Shown piece after piece: positions 42,212 through 50,289 of a DNA stretch of 64,000 nt. The notes beneath the pieces were generated by a model. The model saw nothing but the letters and a program-made list of their open reading frames with translations. It ran no database searches and was not told where the DNA came from. Each line of letters opens with the position of its first letter. Position 1 is the stretch's first letter. Source of the DNA: Tsukamurella spumae (GTDB lineage Bacteria; Actinomycetota; Actinomycetes; Mycobacteriales; Mycobacteriaceae); contig NZ_JAAXOQ010000006.1 of NCBI RefSeq assembly GCF_012396015.1, forward strand, positions 115,254 to 179,253. Reading direction: 5' to 3'. The translations under genes and the position numbers were made by a program.

Positions 42212-42838
42212 TCAGGGCTGGCCGGGGAGCAACTGCACCATCAGGCCCTCGCCGTCGGCCAGCAGCGTCCCGTCCTCCTCGGTGAGCCGCGCGGTGATGA
42301 AGGTCTTGCGCCCGTCCACCCGATCGACCTTGCCCTCGATCACCAGCGGGACATCGAGCGGGGTCACCTTGCGGTAGTTGACGTGCAGGTACGCAGTGCG
42401 ACTGATCGGCCGCTTCGCGGCGAACACCACGTTGCCGAAGTTGTCGTCGAAGATCAGCGGCAGCACGCCGCCGTGCGCCACCCCGCCGCCGCCCAGGTGG
42501 TAACGGCGCAGCACGCCGCGGGCCACGACCGACTCCTCGTCGAACTTCTCGACCGTGAACGGCGGCATCAGCAGGCTGCCGCGCCCGGGGAGCAGCATGG
42601 ACCGGTTCGCGGGTCCCTTGCCCTCGCGGGCCTCGAACGGCGTCAACAGCTCGACCAGTTCCGCTGCGCGGTCCCGGGCGTCCGCGTAGACCTCGGCGGG
42701 CGCATCGATGCACACCGCGAGGTCCTGTAGTCGGCGCATGGTTTCGACGAACTCGCCGAACGCGGGCGGCGGGGTCGCTGGCTTGAATCGCGGGATCTCG
42801 CTCCGCAGGTCCACCTTGTCCGAATCCGGCTCACTCAT
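42212..42838 (-). CDS. PaaI-family hotdog thioesterase
   Basis: A 208-residue hotdog-fold protein. The central segment GGGGVAHGGVLPLIFDDNFG has the HGG-x-D pattern of PaaI/YiiD thioesterases. It follows ltp2 by three bases and closes the side-chain operon. It may release CoA from a blocked steroid thioester intermediate; the substrate is inferred from context only. The ATG at 42838 follows GAGGG. Confidence 0.82.
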   Translation of the reverse strand: MSEPDSDKVDLRSEIPRFKPATPPPAFGEFVETMRRLQDLAVCIDAPAEVYADARDRAAELVELLTPFEAREGKGPANRSMLLPGRGSLLMPPFTVEKFDEESVVARGVLRRYHLGGGGVAHGGVLPLIFDDNFGNVVFAAKRPISRTAYLHVNYRKVTPLDVPLVIEGKVDRVDGRKTFITARLTEEDGTLLADGEGLMVQLLPGQP

Positions 42839-42841
42839 CCC

Positions 42842-44014
42842 TCAAACCTTACTCAGCACCAAACCGCTGGTCGGAACTCCGGTCCCGGCGGTCACCACGG
42901 CCCGCTCCGCTCCGGCGATCTGATTGGCGGCGGTCCCGCGGAGCTGGCGCACCGCCTCGGCGATGCTGTTCATGCCGTGGATGTACGCCTCGCCCAGCTG
43001 CCCGCCGTGGGGGTTGAGGGGCAGGGCCCCGTCGAGCTCGCAGGTGCCGGCCGCCAGGTACGACGGTGCCTCCCCCCGCCCGCAGAAGCCGAGCTCCTCG
43101 AGCTGCATGAGTACGTAGGGGGTGAAGTGGTCGTAGAGGACCGCCAGGTCCATGTCCGACGGTGCCATCCCCGCCTGCGCCCACAGCTGGCCGGCCACGA
43201 CGCCCATCTCGGGCAGGCCGGTGAGCCCGTCACGGTAGTAGCTGGTCATCACGTACTGGTCGGGTCCGCTGCCCTGGGCGGCGGCGGCGATGAGGGCCGG
43301 GGTGCGCTGCAGGTCGCGGGCGCGCTCCGCGCTCGTGATCACCAGCGCGACACCGCCGTCGGACTCCTGGCAGCAATCGAGGAGGTGGAGCGGCTCGGCG
43401 ACGAACTTCGATGCCTGGTGCTGGTCGAGGGTGATCGGCTTCCCGTGGAACCAGGCCCGCGGGTTGGTCGCGGCCCGGGCACGGTCCAGGACCGCCACGC
43501 GGCCGAAGTCCTCACTCGTGGCGCCGAAGTCGTGCATGTAGCGGCGCGCGGCCATGGCGACGGTGGCCGCGGGCGTGGCGATCCCGGCGGGGTAGTGGAA
43601 GGCGTTGTCGATGCCGTTGGTGTTCACCTGCTGCGCAGCGGCATTGGACACCTGCCCGAACCGGTGACCGGAGCGCTCGTTGAAGGCCCGGTAGGCCACC
43701 ACCACCTCGGCCACGCCGGTGGCGACGGCCATCGCCGCCTGCTGCACGGTCGCGGCCGCGGCCCCGCCGCCGAAGTTGATGCGGCTGAAGAACTTCAGCT
43801 CAGGGATCCGCAGCTCGCGCGCCACGGCGATCTCCGAGTTCGTGTCCATCGTGAAGGTCACCAGTCCGTCGACGTCCTGCGGGGTCAGGCCCGCGTCGTC
43901 GAGCGCCGCACGCACGCATTCCACCGCCAGGCGCAGCTCGCTGCGGCCGGAGTCCTTGGAGAACTCGGTGGCACCGATGCCGGCGATGGCGGCCCGGCCG
44001 CTCAGCCCGCTCAT
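42842..44014 (-). CDS. ltp2: Steroid side-chain retroaldolase Ltp2 (thiolase-like)
   Basis: A 390-residue thiolase-superfamily protein (Rv3540c homologue). It lacks the normal thiolase nucleophile pattern. VLYDHFTPYVLMQLEELGFC contains tyrosines of the region implicated in aldol cleavage, and GGQLGEAYIHGMNSIAEAV is the C-terminal motif. In M. tuberculosis Ltp2 works with the DUF35 part of ChsH2 to release propionyl-CoA and leave a C19 steroid ketone. Its ATG overlaps the chsH1 stop by four bases, in the same order as in the M. tuberculosis igr operon. Confidence 0.93.
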   Translation of the reverse strand: MSGLSGRAAIAGIGATEFSKDSGRSELRLAVECVRAALDDAGLTPQDVDGLVTFTMDTNSEIAVARELRIPELKFFSRINFGGGAAAATVQQAAMAVATGVAEVVVAYRAFNERSGHRFGQVSNAAAQQVNTNGIDNAFHYPAGIATPAATVAMAARRYMHDFGATSEDFGRVAVLDRARAATNPRAWFHGKPITLDQHQASKFVAEPLHLLDCCQESDGGVALVITSAERARDLQRTPALIAAAAQGSGPDQYVMTSYYRDGLTGLPEMGVVAGQLWAQAGMAPSDMDLAVLYDHFTPYVLMQLEELGFCGRGEAPSYLAAGTCELDGALPLNPHGGQLGEAYIHGMNSIAEAVRQLRGTAANQIAGAERAVVTAGTGVPTSGLVLSKV

Positions 44015-44427
44015 GCCGGCAGCACCACGGTCGCGGTGCCGGAGATATGGTCGCCCAGGCTGTCTTTCGCCGTCACGGCGACGGTGACGGCGGCACCGTC
44101 GACCTGTGTGACCGTGCCCGAGAACGCGAGGGTGTCGCCGGCGTAGCAGGGTGCGCCGAGCCGGATGGAGATGTTCCGCACGAAGGCCTCCGGGCCCGCC
44201 CAGTCGGTCACGTACTTCTGGACCAGGCCGTTGTCGGTGAGAATGTTGACGAAGACGTCCTTGCTGCCGCGGGCGATCGCCGCATCGCGATCGTGGTGCA
44301 CGTCCTGGAAGTCGCGAGTCGCGATGGCGGTGGTCGCCACGAAGGTGGTGCTCGCGTGGATCGTCATGGGCGGCAGCGCGGTCCCGACGGTGACCGCGTC
44401 CGCGCGCAGGGTGGTGGGGTACGTCAT
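44011..44427 (-). CDS. chsH1: MaoC-like hydratase subunit ChsH1
   Basis: A 138-residue single hotdog domain (Rv3541c homologue). TRDFQDVHHDRDAAIARGSKD carries the hydratase Asp and His, and LGAPCYAGDTLAFSGTV is a typical MaoC strand. It pairs with the N-terminal half of ChsH2 to hydrate the C3 side-chain enoyl-CoA of cholesterol. It overlaps both neighbours by four bases. Confidence 0.92.
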   Translation of the reverse strand: MTYPTTLRADAVTVGTALPPMTIHASTTFVATTAIATRDFQDVHHDRDAAIARGSKDVFVNILTDNGLVQKYVTDWAGPEAFVRNISIRLGAPCYAGDTLAFSGTVTQVDGAAVTVAVTAKDSLGDHISGTATVVLPA

Positions 44428-45443
44428 CGTGCCTCCCAGGCGGGCAGGGTGAGATCATCATCGACTCGCAGAAACACAGCCTGCACGGGCATGCCGATAT
44501 CGACACTGCCGGGATCGACGTCGATCAGCTCGCCCAGCACGCGCACGCCCTCGTCGAGCTCCACCAGTGCCACCACGAAGGGCAGCCGCTTGCCGGGGAC
44601 CTTGGGGTGGTGGTGCACCACGAAACTGAAGACGGTGCCGGTGCCGGTGGAGACGACGTGGTCGGGGACGAGCGAGAGGTCGCCGCCCGGGTCCATCGGC
44701 CCCGGCGGATGCCGCAGTGTCTGTCCCCAGCGCTGGATCCGCAGCTCGCCGAGCTTCGCGCCCTCCCAGTAGAACGCCGTATCGCGTGAGATCACGGGCC
44801 GCAGAACGCCACCCGCGTAGCCCGAGGCATCGACGATGCGCCCGCTCGGCCCCGCGGTGGGTGCGGAGGCCTCCTCCGGGGCGGCGTCGGCGGACGGCGG
44901 CCGGAACTTGAGGATCCGGAAGACCATCTCGGCGACCACCTCGTCGCCGACCCGCCACAGCGTTCGGGTCGTGAAGAACCAGCCCTCGCCGAGCCCGGTC
45001 TTCTTGGGGCCCACCACGTCCTCGAGGCGCGACGACGCGGTGATCTCCTCACCGGGCCGCAGGTGCCGGTGGTAGGTCTGATCCGAGTTGGTGGCGACGA
45101 CCGAGGTGAACCCGAGCTCGTCGAGGGCCTCGGTCATCAGGCCCAGCGGATCGTCGCCGGCGCGCTCGCCGTGCAGCCCCCGCATGGACCACACTTGCGC
45201 CATGGCGGGCGGTGCCACCGGCCCGCCGAACACCGAGTTGTTCGCGAACTCGGTGTCCGAGTACAGCGGGTTGGCGTCGCCGATCGCCTCGATCCAGTTG
45301 TTGATCATGGGCTGGTTCACCGGGTCGCGGCCCGCTCGCGGCGCGGAGTCGCCGAGGGCGCGGATCCGTTCCGCGGCGGCGAGGACGGCGGCCGTGGTCG
45401 GGTCGGAGCCGGGCGTGACGGGGACGCCCGCCGCCCCGCTCAT
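44424..45443 (-). CDS. chsH2: MaoC-DUF35 hydratase/aldolase subunit ChsH2
   Basis: A 339-residue two-domain protein (Rv3542c homologue). The N-terminal MaoC-like half (about 1-165) has PLYSDTEFANNSVFGGPVAP. A linker follows, then the DUF35 OB-fold from about 210, with GTVFSFVVHHHPKVPGK. The zinc-ribbon part of DUF35 (GELRIQRWGQTLRHPPGP) has no cysteines, so it should not bind zinc there. The first half completes the hydratase with ChsH1; the second half partners Ltp2. It overlaps the dehydrogenase gene upstream by four bases. Confidence 0.92.
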   Translation of the reverse strand: MSGAAGVPVTPGSDPTTAAVLAAAERIRALGDSAPRAGRDPVNQPMINNWIEAIGDANPLYSDTEFANNSVFGGPVAPPAMAQVWSMRGLHGERAGDDPLGLMTEALDELGFTSVVATNSDQTYHRHLRPGEEITASSRLEDVVGPKKTGLGEGWFFTTRTLWRVGDEVVAEMVFRILKFRPPSADAAPEEASAPTAGPSGRIVDASGYAGGVLRPVISRDTAFYWEGAKLGELRIQRWGQTLRHPPGPMDPGGDLSLVPDHVVSTGTGTVFSFVVHHHPKVPGKRLPFVVALVELDEGVRVLGELIDVDPGSVDIGMPVQAVFLRVDDDLTLPAWEAR

Positions 45444-47722
45444 CGGGGCACCCGCGGCAGCTGCAGGCCCATGAGGGCGATGAGTTCGCGCTGGATCTCG
45501 TTGACGCCGCCGCCGAAGGTCAGCACCAGGTGCCGCTTGGCCTGCACATCGAGCCAGCGCAGCAGCTCCGCGGTCGCGGGATCGGACGGGTCGCCGTGCG
45601 TCCCGACGGTCTCCTCCAGCAGCGCCGTGAGGCCCTGGATCCGGTCGGAGCCGAAGACCTTGGTGGCCGAGGCGTCCGCGACATCGACGGGCCCGCCCGC
45701 CTCGGCGGCCGCGACCTGCCAGTTCAGCAGCTCGTTGATGAGTTCCGCCGCGCGCACCCGCGCCAGCGCCGCGGAGACGTCGGGGTCGCCCAACAGCTCC
45801 TTCTCGTGGGCCCAGGCGTCCACGCGGTCGTACAGCGCGCCGATCCGGCCGGACGGGCCGAGCATGACCCGCTCGTGATTGAGCTGGGTGGTGATCAGCT
45901 TCCACCCCTCGTTCTCGACGCCGACCAGCATGTCCGCGGGCACCCGGACGTCGTTGTAGTAGGTGGCGTTCACGTGGTGTGCGCCGTCCGCCGTGATGAT
46001 CGGCGTCCAGCTGTATCCGGGATCGGAGGTGTCGAGGATGAGGATCGAGATGCCCTTGTGCTTGGGGGCATCCGGGTCGGTGCGGACCGCGATCCACACG
46101 TAGTCGGCGTCGTGGCCGCCGGTGGTGAAGATCTTCTGGCCGTTGACCACGTAGTGGTCGCCGTCGCGGACGGCCGTGGTGCGGATCGACGCGAGGTCGG
46201 TGCCCGCCTCGGGCTCGGTGTAGCCGATGGCGAAATGAACCTCGCCCGAGAGGATCTTGGGTAGGAATCGCGCCTTCTGCTCCTCGGTCCCGAAGGCCTG
46301 CAGCGTCGGCCCGACGGTCTGCAGCGTCACAGACGGCAGCTGCACGTCGGCGCGGGAGGCCTCGTTGACGAACAGGTACTGCTCGATCGGTCCGAAACCC
46401 TTGCCGCCGAACTCCGTCGGCCAGCCCACGCCGAGCCGGTCGTCGCGGCCCATGCGCCGTACCACGTCCCGGAACACCTCGCCGTGCCGCTGCACGAGCA
46501 TCTCGGTGCGCTCCGCGGGCGTCATGAGGGCGGAGAAGTAGTCGCGCAGCTCCGCCTGCAGCGCCCGCTGCGCGGTGGTCAGTGCCAGGAACCGCCCGGA
46601 CTCGTCGGGGCCGGTGGCGTCGTCGCGGTCCGCCGCGGCGAGCGCGCGTACCGTCTGCGGGCCGCCGCCCACGAACCGGGTCAGGTCCTTGATGGTCGAG
46701 TAGAACCGGTGCAGCGGGTACGTGACATCGACCCCGATCCCGCCGTGCAGGTGGTGGCAGGTCCGCACGGCCGACGGTGCCTCCGTCGCCAGCCAGTGCG
46801 CGGCGAGCGCACTGGCCTCGTCGGCGGGGGATCCGGTGCCCACGCGCCACGCGGCGGAGGCGGCGGCGAGGTGCAGCGTGCGGGAGGCGATGTAGACGTC
46901 CGCGATCTGCTGCGCCACGGCCTGGAAGGCGCCCAGCGGCCGCCCGAACTGCTCCCGCTTGCGCAGGTGGTCGACGGTGAGCGCCAGGGCCCCGGCGAGC
47001 GCACCGTCGGCGATGGCGGCCGCGCCCGTCAGGCCGCACTCCCGCACGGCCTGCGCGACGGTGCCGTCCGTGGAGGCGCCCAGCACCGCCTCGGTGGGCA
47101 CTTCCACGCCGGCGAGGTCGACGGTGCCCTCGGGCGCCCCCGTCGAGGTGGGGCTCGGAGCGACGGTGACGCCGGGTGCGGACGCGGGCACCAGGAAGAT
47201 CGCGGCGCCGTCGTCGGTGGCCGCGCTCACGAGCAGGTGCGCGGCGTGTTGCGCGTAGCCGACCGCGACCTTGCGCCCCGTCAACGCCCACCCGCTCGCG
47301 GTGCGGACGGCGCGCGTCGACGGTGCGGTGGGGACGGCGTCACCGGCCTCGCCGAGAGCGCCCACGACGAGCACGTCCCCGGTCAGGGCACCGGGCAGCA
47401 ATGTCGCGCGTTGCTCGGGGGTGCCGTGCGCGGCGACGGGCAGGACGCCGAGCGCGAGTCCCGCGAGCAGGGGCGCGCCGATCGCGAGCCGCCCGCCCTC
47501 GGTGAGCACGGCGGCCACCTCCTCGGCGCCCAGGCCGGCACCGCCGAGGTCCTCGGGCGCGGGGAGTCCGAGCAGATCCGCCGTGGCGAGGTCGGCCCAG
47601 GTGTCCCGCCAGGCCTCCTCGGGGTGAGCTGTGCCGTCGGTGCGGCGTGCGGCGGCGTGGCCGAGCACGTCGGCTGCGAGGCCGGCGACAGCCACCTGGT
47701 TCTCGTCCGGACGGAAGTCCAC
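45440..47722 (-). CDS. Fused acyl-CoA dehydrogenase, ChsE1-ChsE2 (FadE28-FadE29) type
   Basis: A 760-residue protein with two acyl-CoA dehydrogenase units. The N-terminal unit (about 1-370) starts FRPDENQVAVAGLAADVL and ends with LHGGIGVDVTYPLHRFYSTI. The second (about 380-760) starts ALQAELRDYFSALMTPAER and contains YTEPEAGTDLASI and FGGGVNEIQRELIALMGL. In M. tuberculosis FadE28 and FadE29 are separate chains of an alpha2beta2 enzyme that oxidises the C3 side chain. The gene order here is the same but the two are joined. GTG at 47722 was chosen because AGGAG lies five bases before it; a TTG at 47752 is open. Confidence 0.88.
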   Translation of the reverse strand: MDFRPDENQVAVAGLAADVLGHAAARRTDGTAHPEEAWRDTWADLATADLLGLPAPEDLGGAGLGAEEVAAVLTEGGRLAIGAPLLAGLALGVLPVAAHGTPEQRATLLPGALTGDVLVVGALGEAGDAVPTAPSTRAVRTASGWALTGRKVAVGYAQHAAHLLVSAATDDGAAIFLVPASAPGVTVAPSPTSTGAPEGTVDLAGVEVPTEAVLGASTDGTVAQAVRECGLTGAAAIADGALAGALALTVDHLRKREQFGRPLGAFQAVAQQIADVYIASRTLHLAAASAAWRVGTGSPADEASALAAHWLATEAPSAVRTCHHLHGGIGVDVTYPLHRFYSTIKDLTRFVGGGPQTVRALAAADRDDATGPDESGRFLALTTAQRALQAELRDYFSALMTPAERTEMLVQRHGEVFRDVVRRMGRDDRLGVGWPTEFGGKGFGPIEQYLFVNEASRADVQLPSVTLQTVGPTLQAFGTEEQKARFLPKILSGEVHFAIGYTEPEAGTDLASIRTTAVRDGDHYVVNGQKIFTTGGHDADYVWIAVRTDPDAPKHKGISILILDTSDPGYSWTPIITADGAHHVNATYYNDVRVPADMLVGVENEGWKLITTQLNHERVMLGPSGRIGALYDRVDAWAHEKELLGDPDVSAALARVRAAELINELLNWQVAAAEAGGPVDVADASATKVFGSDRIQGLTALLEETVGTHGDPSDPATAELLRWLDVQAKRHLVLTFGGGVNEIQRELIALMGLQLPRVPR

Positions 47723-47756
47723 GCGCACTCCTGATCTCGATACCGCGTACAAACGG

Positions 47757-47770
47757 TGAAACGTGTTCTA
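47757..47770. promoter_or_regulatory. KstR-type box of the divergent chsE / F420-oxidoreductase operons
   Basis: TGAAACGTGTTCTA matches TNNAACNNGTTNNA exactly. It lies between the fused dehydrogenase (start 47722) and the divergent F420-type gene (start 47822) and should govern both. Confidence 0.75.
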
Positions 47771-47821
47771 TTTTTAGCAAGTGGGGCGAACGCCCGCAAG
47801 CGGATCGACGAAAGGGTGACC

Positions 47822-48688
47822 ATGCGATTCACGTACGCCGAGGCGATGACGGACCCGTCGTACTACGTGCCGCTCGCACAGGCGGCCGAGGAGGCCGGCT
47901 ATCACAGCATGTGCGTGGCCGACAGCATCGCGTACCCCGAGGTCTCGGACTCGACGTACCCGTACACGCCCGACGGGAGCCGGGAGTTCCTCGACGGCAA
48001 GGAGTTCATCGAGACCTTCGTGCTGGCCTCCGCGCTCGCGGCGTCCACGAGGTCCCTCCGGTTCACGCCCTTCGTGCTCAAGCTGCCGATCCGCCCGCCG
48101 GTGCTGGTCGCCAAGCAGGCGGCCTCGTTGGCGGCGATGAGTGGGAATCGGTTCTCACTCGGCGTCGGGATCAGTCCGTGGCCCGAGGACTTCGAGATCA
48201 TGGGCGTCCCGTTCGAGCGCCGGGGTAAGCGCATGGACGAGTGCATCGAGATCATCAAGGGGCTCTCGACAGGTGAGTACTTCGAGTACCACGGCGAGTT
48301 CTTCGACATCCCGTCGATCAAGATCGCCCCCGTGCCCACGGAGCCCCTGCCGATCCTGGTGGGCGGTCACGCGGATGCAGCCCTGCGTCGCGCCGTGCGC
48401 CTGTGTGACGGGTGGATGCACGCCGGTGGCGACGGCGAGGAGCTCGACCGGATGCTCGCCCGGATCGACGAACTGCGCGCCGAGCACGACAAGAAGGAGT
48501 TCGAGATCCATGTGATCTCGCTGGACGCCTACACCGTCGACGGCATCAAGGGACTGGAGGACAAGGGCGTCACCGATGTCATCGTCGGCTTCCGCCTGCC
48601 GTACCAGGTGGGCCCCGACACCGAGCCGCTCCAGCCCAAGATCGACCACCTGCGGCGCTACGCCGATTCCGTGATCAGCAAGTTCTAG
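47822..48688 (+). CDS. LLM-class F420-dependent oxidoreductase (Rv3520c homologue)
   Basis: A 288-residue TIM-barrel protein of the luciferase-like monooxygenase class that uses coenzyme F420. MRFTYAEAMTDPSYYVPLAQ, GNRFSLGVGISPWPEDFEIMG and PLPILVGGHADAALRRAVR are family segments. Rv3520c lies in the KstR regulon; its reaction on steroids is not established. The ATG at 47822 is chosen over an in-frame GTG at 47756 that would lie in the KstR-type box. The next gene follows after eight bases. Confidence 0.85.
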   Translation: MRFTYAEAMTDPSYYVPLAQAAEEAGYHSMCVADSIAYPEVSDSTYPYTPDGSREFLDGKEFIETFVLASALAASTRSLRFTPFVLKLPIRPPVLVAKQAASLAAMSGNRFSLGVGISPWPEDFEIMGVPFERRGKRMDECIEIIKGLSTGEYFEYHGEFFDIPSIKIAPVPTEPLPILVGGHADAALRRAVRLCDGWMHAGGDGEELDRMLARIDELRAEHDKKEFEIHVISLDAYTVDGIKGLEDKGVTDVIVGFRLPYQVGPDTEPLQPKIDHLRRYADSVISKF

Positions 48689-48696
48689 GAGGCCTC

Positions 48697-49107
48697 ATGA
48701 AAGACGATCATCCCGCCGTCCTCGCCGGACGCGCCTCCCAGGCGGCGGCCAGCGGCCACCGCAAGCAGGAGTGGCTGGACCTGTTCGCCGCCGACGGGGT
48801 CGTCGAGGATCCGGTGGGCCCCTCCGGATTCGACCCCGAGGGCAAGGGGCACCACGGCCGCGAGGAGATCGCGGCCTTCTACGACAAGACGATCGGCGTG
48901 GCCGAGTCCCTGGAGTTCCTCTTCGGCGACGGCTTCGCCTGCGGGAACGAGGTGGCCTTCACTGGCCTCATCCGCACCGTGATCGGCGGGCACGTCATCG
49001 ACGCCGAGGGTGTGTTCACCTACAAGGTCGACGACGCGGGCAAGATCGTTGCGCTGCGGGCGTTCTGGGAGGTCGACCGCGCCATGGCCACGGCCCGCCC
49101 CGCCTGA
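48697..49107 (+). CDS. SnoaL/ketosteroid-isomerase-like protein
   Basis: A 136-residue NTF2-fold protein. EWLDLFAADGVVEDPVGP, the HHGREEIAAFYDKTIG helix and the C-terminal KIVALRAFWEVDRAMA are typical of the ketosteroid isomerase-like group. In this cluster a steroid isomerase or binding role is plausible but unproven. AGGAGG before ATG 48697 is strong, and it forms one operon with the F420-type gene. Confidence 0.8.
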   Translation: MKDDHPAVLAGRASQAAASGHRKQEWLDLFAADGVVEDPVGPSGFDPEGKGHHGREEIAAFYDKTIGVAESLEFLFGDGFACGNEVAFTGLIRTVIGGHVIDAEGVFTYKVDDAGKIVALRAFWEVDRAMATARPA

Positions 49108-49409
49108 ACTCCCCGCTATCGCTTCCACCTCGTCATAGCGTTGCAGCGCTATGAATAGCACGAACGGATCGGTGGACTGCGGTCCGGTATGGCTGCGGGG
49201 ACGGTGCCGAGCCCGTCGCACCCCGCGGGCCGGCTACACCGCGACGACCGCGAGGTATGCGAGAAACGCATACCCGCGCAGTTGAAAACAGTCCCGACCT
49301 GCGCATTTCTAGGTATGCGTCGCGCGCATGACTCGTCAACCGCAACACATTCCACAGGGAAGGTGCGCGTCCGGCGGTTGCCCCTCGTCCGCAACGGCTG
49401 CCGGCGGGC
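49108..49409. other. Non-coding gap between convergent genes
   Basis: These 302 bases separate the isomerase-like gene and chsH3, which converge. No protein gene is supported. The gap contains a set of inverted GGTATGCG units (listed separately) and a locally AT-richer stretch around 49275-49345. No G/C stem with T-run was seen. Confidence 0.45.
49254..49319. repeat. Inverted and direct GGTATGCG repeats
   Basis: GGTATGCG at 49254-49261 pairs with CGCATACC at 49267-49274 around a five-base loop. A third copy, GGTATGCG, is at 49312-49319 and faces GCGCAT at 49301-49306. It may be a terminator hairpin for the convergent operons or an operator array; there is no start codon close by. Confidence 0.5.
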
Positions 49410-50267
49410 TCAGCGCGCGGTGAACACCGCGTCCGCGAGCACGGGGGCGGCGCGCTCCACCGACTCCGCGGTCACCAGGTGCCGATCCCCGTCGTGCCAG
49501 ATCCGCACCCGCAGCGTCTCGCCCGGAAGCATGATCCCGGCGAACTTCGCCGACCACGAACCGACTGCGGAGGCGTCGCCGTCGAGCACGGCATCGGTCA
49601 CGGCCTTGGCGACGATCCCGTAGGTGCACAGCCCGTGCAGGATCGGGGCGCCGAAGCCCGCGGCCCTCGCGAATCCGGGATCCGAGTGCAGGGGGTTGCG
49701 GTCGCCGCACAGCCGGTACAGCAGGGCCTGCTGCGGCAGCGTCGCCACGTCGACGGTCACATCGGCATCCCGCTCGGGCAGCTCGATCCTCTCCGACGGT
49801 CCGCGTTCGCCGCCGAATCCACCTTCCCCACGGGCGAAGATGGACGATCGCGCGGTCCACAGGGGTTCACCGGCGTCGTCGACCACCTCGGTCTCCTGCC
49901 AGATCACGGCCGCCTTGCCCTTGTCGTGCACGTCGCTGATGCGGGTGCGGGCGACCGCGGTCCCGGAGGTCGGCAGCGCGCGATGCGCGGTCACGGACTG
50001 ACTGCCGTGCACCACCTTCGCCAGATCGATCTCGACGCCGGGGAAGGAGACCTTGGGAGCCTCGGTCGCGTGGAAGCTCTGTGCGACGGTCGCGAAAGTG
50101 GGGAGCACGACGGTGCTCTGTTCGGTCGCGTAGCGCAGCTCGCGCGGCGAGAGCGGGTCGGCGCCGGCGCCGAGCGCCAGCTGGTAGAGCAGGACATCCG
50201 AGGTGCTCCAGGAGAACTCGGCGGAGCCGAGGTCGGCTCCGATGGCGACCGACGGGTCGATGGGCAT
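49410..50267 (-). CDS. chsH3: Double-hotdog enoyl-CoA hydratase ChsH3 (Rv3538 homologue)
   Basis: A 285-residue MaoC-type hydratase 2, the size of Rv3538. The N-terminal hotdog (1-140) lacks catalytic residues. The C-terminal one carries CGDRNPLHSDPGFARAAGF, with the Asp/His dyad, followed by PILHGLCTYGI. In M. tuberculosis ChsH3 takes part in beta-oxidation of the cholesterol side chain. ATG 50267 is preceded by AGGGAG. It is the last gene of the kstD-kshA-kshB operon, 22 bases after kshB. Confidence 0.88.
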   Translation of the reverse strand: MPIDPSVAIGADLGSAEFSWSTSDVLLYQLALGAGADPLSPRELRYATEQSTVVLPTFATVAQSFHATEAPKVSFPGVEIDLAKVVHGSQSVTAHRALPTSGTAVARTRISDVHDKGKAAVIWQETEVVDDAGEPLWTARSSIFARGEGGFGGERGPSERIELPERDADVTVDVATLPQQALLYRLCGDRNPLHSDPGFARAAGFGAPILHGLCTYGIVAKAVTDAVLDGDASAVGSWSAKFAGIMLPGETLRVRIWHDGDRHLVTAESVERAAPVLADAVFTAR

Positions 50268-50289
50268 GGAACTCCCTTGTGCAGTGGGT

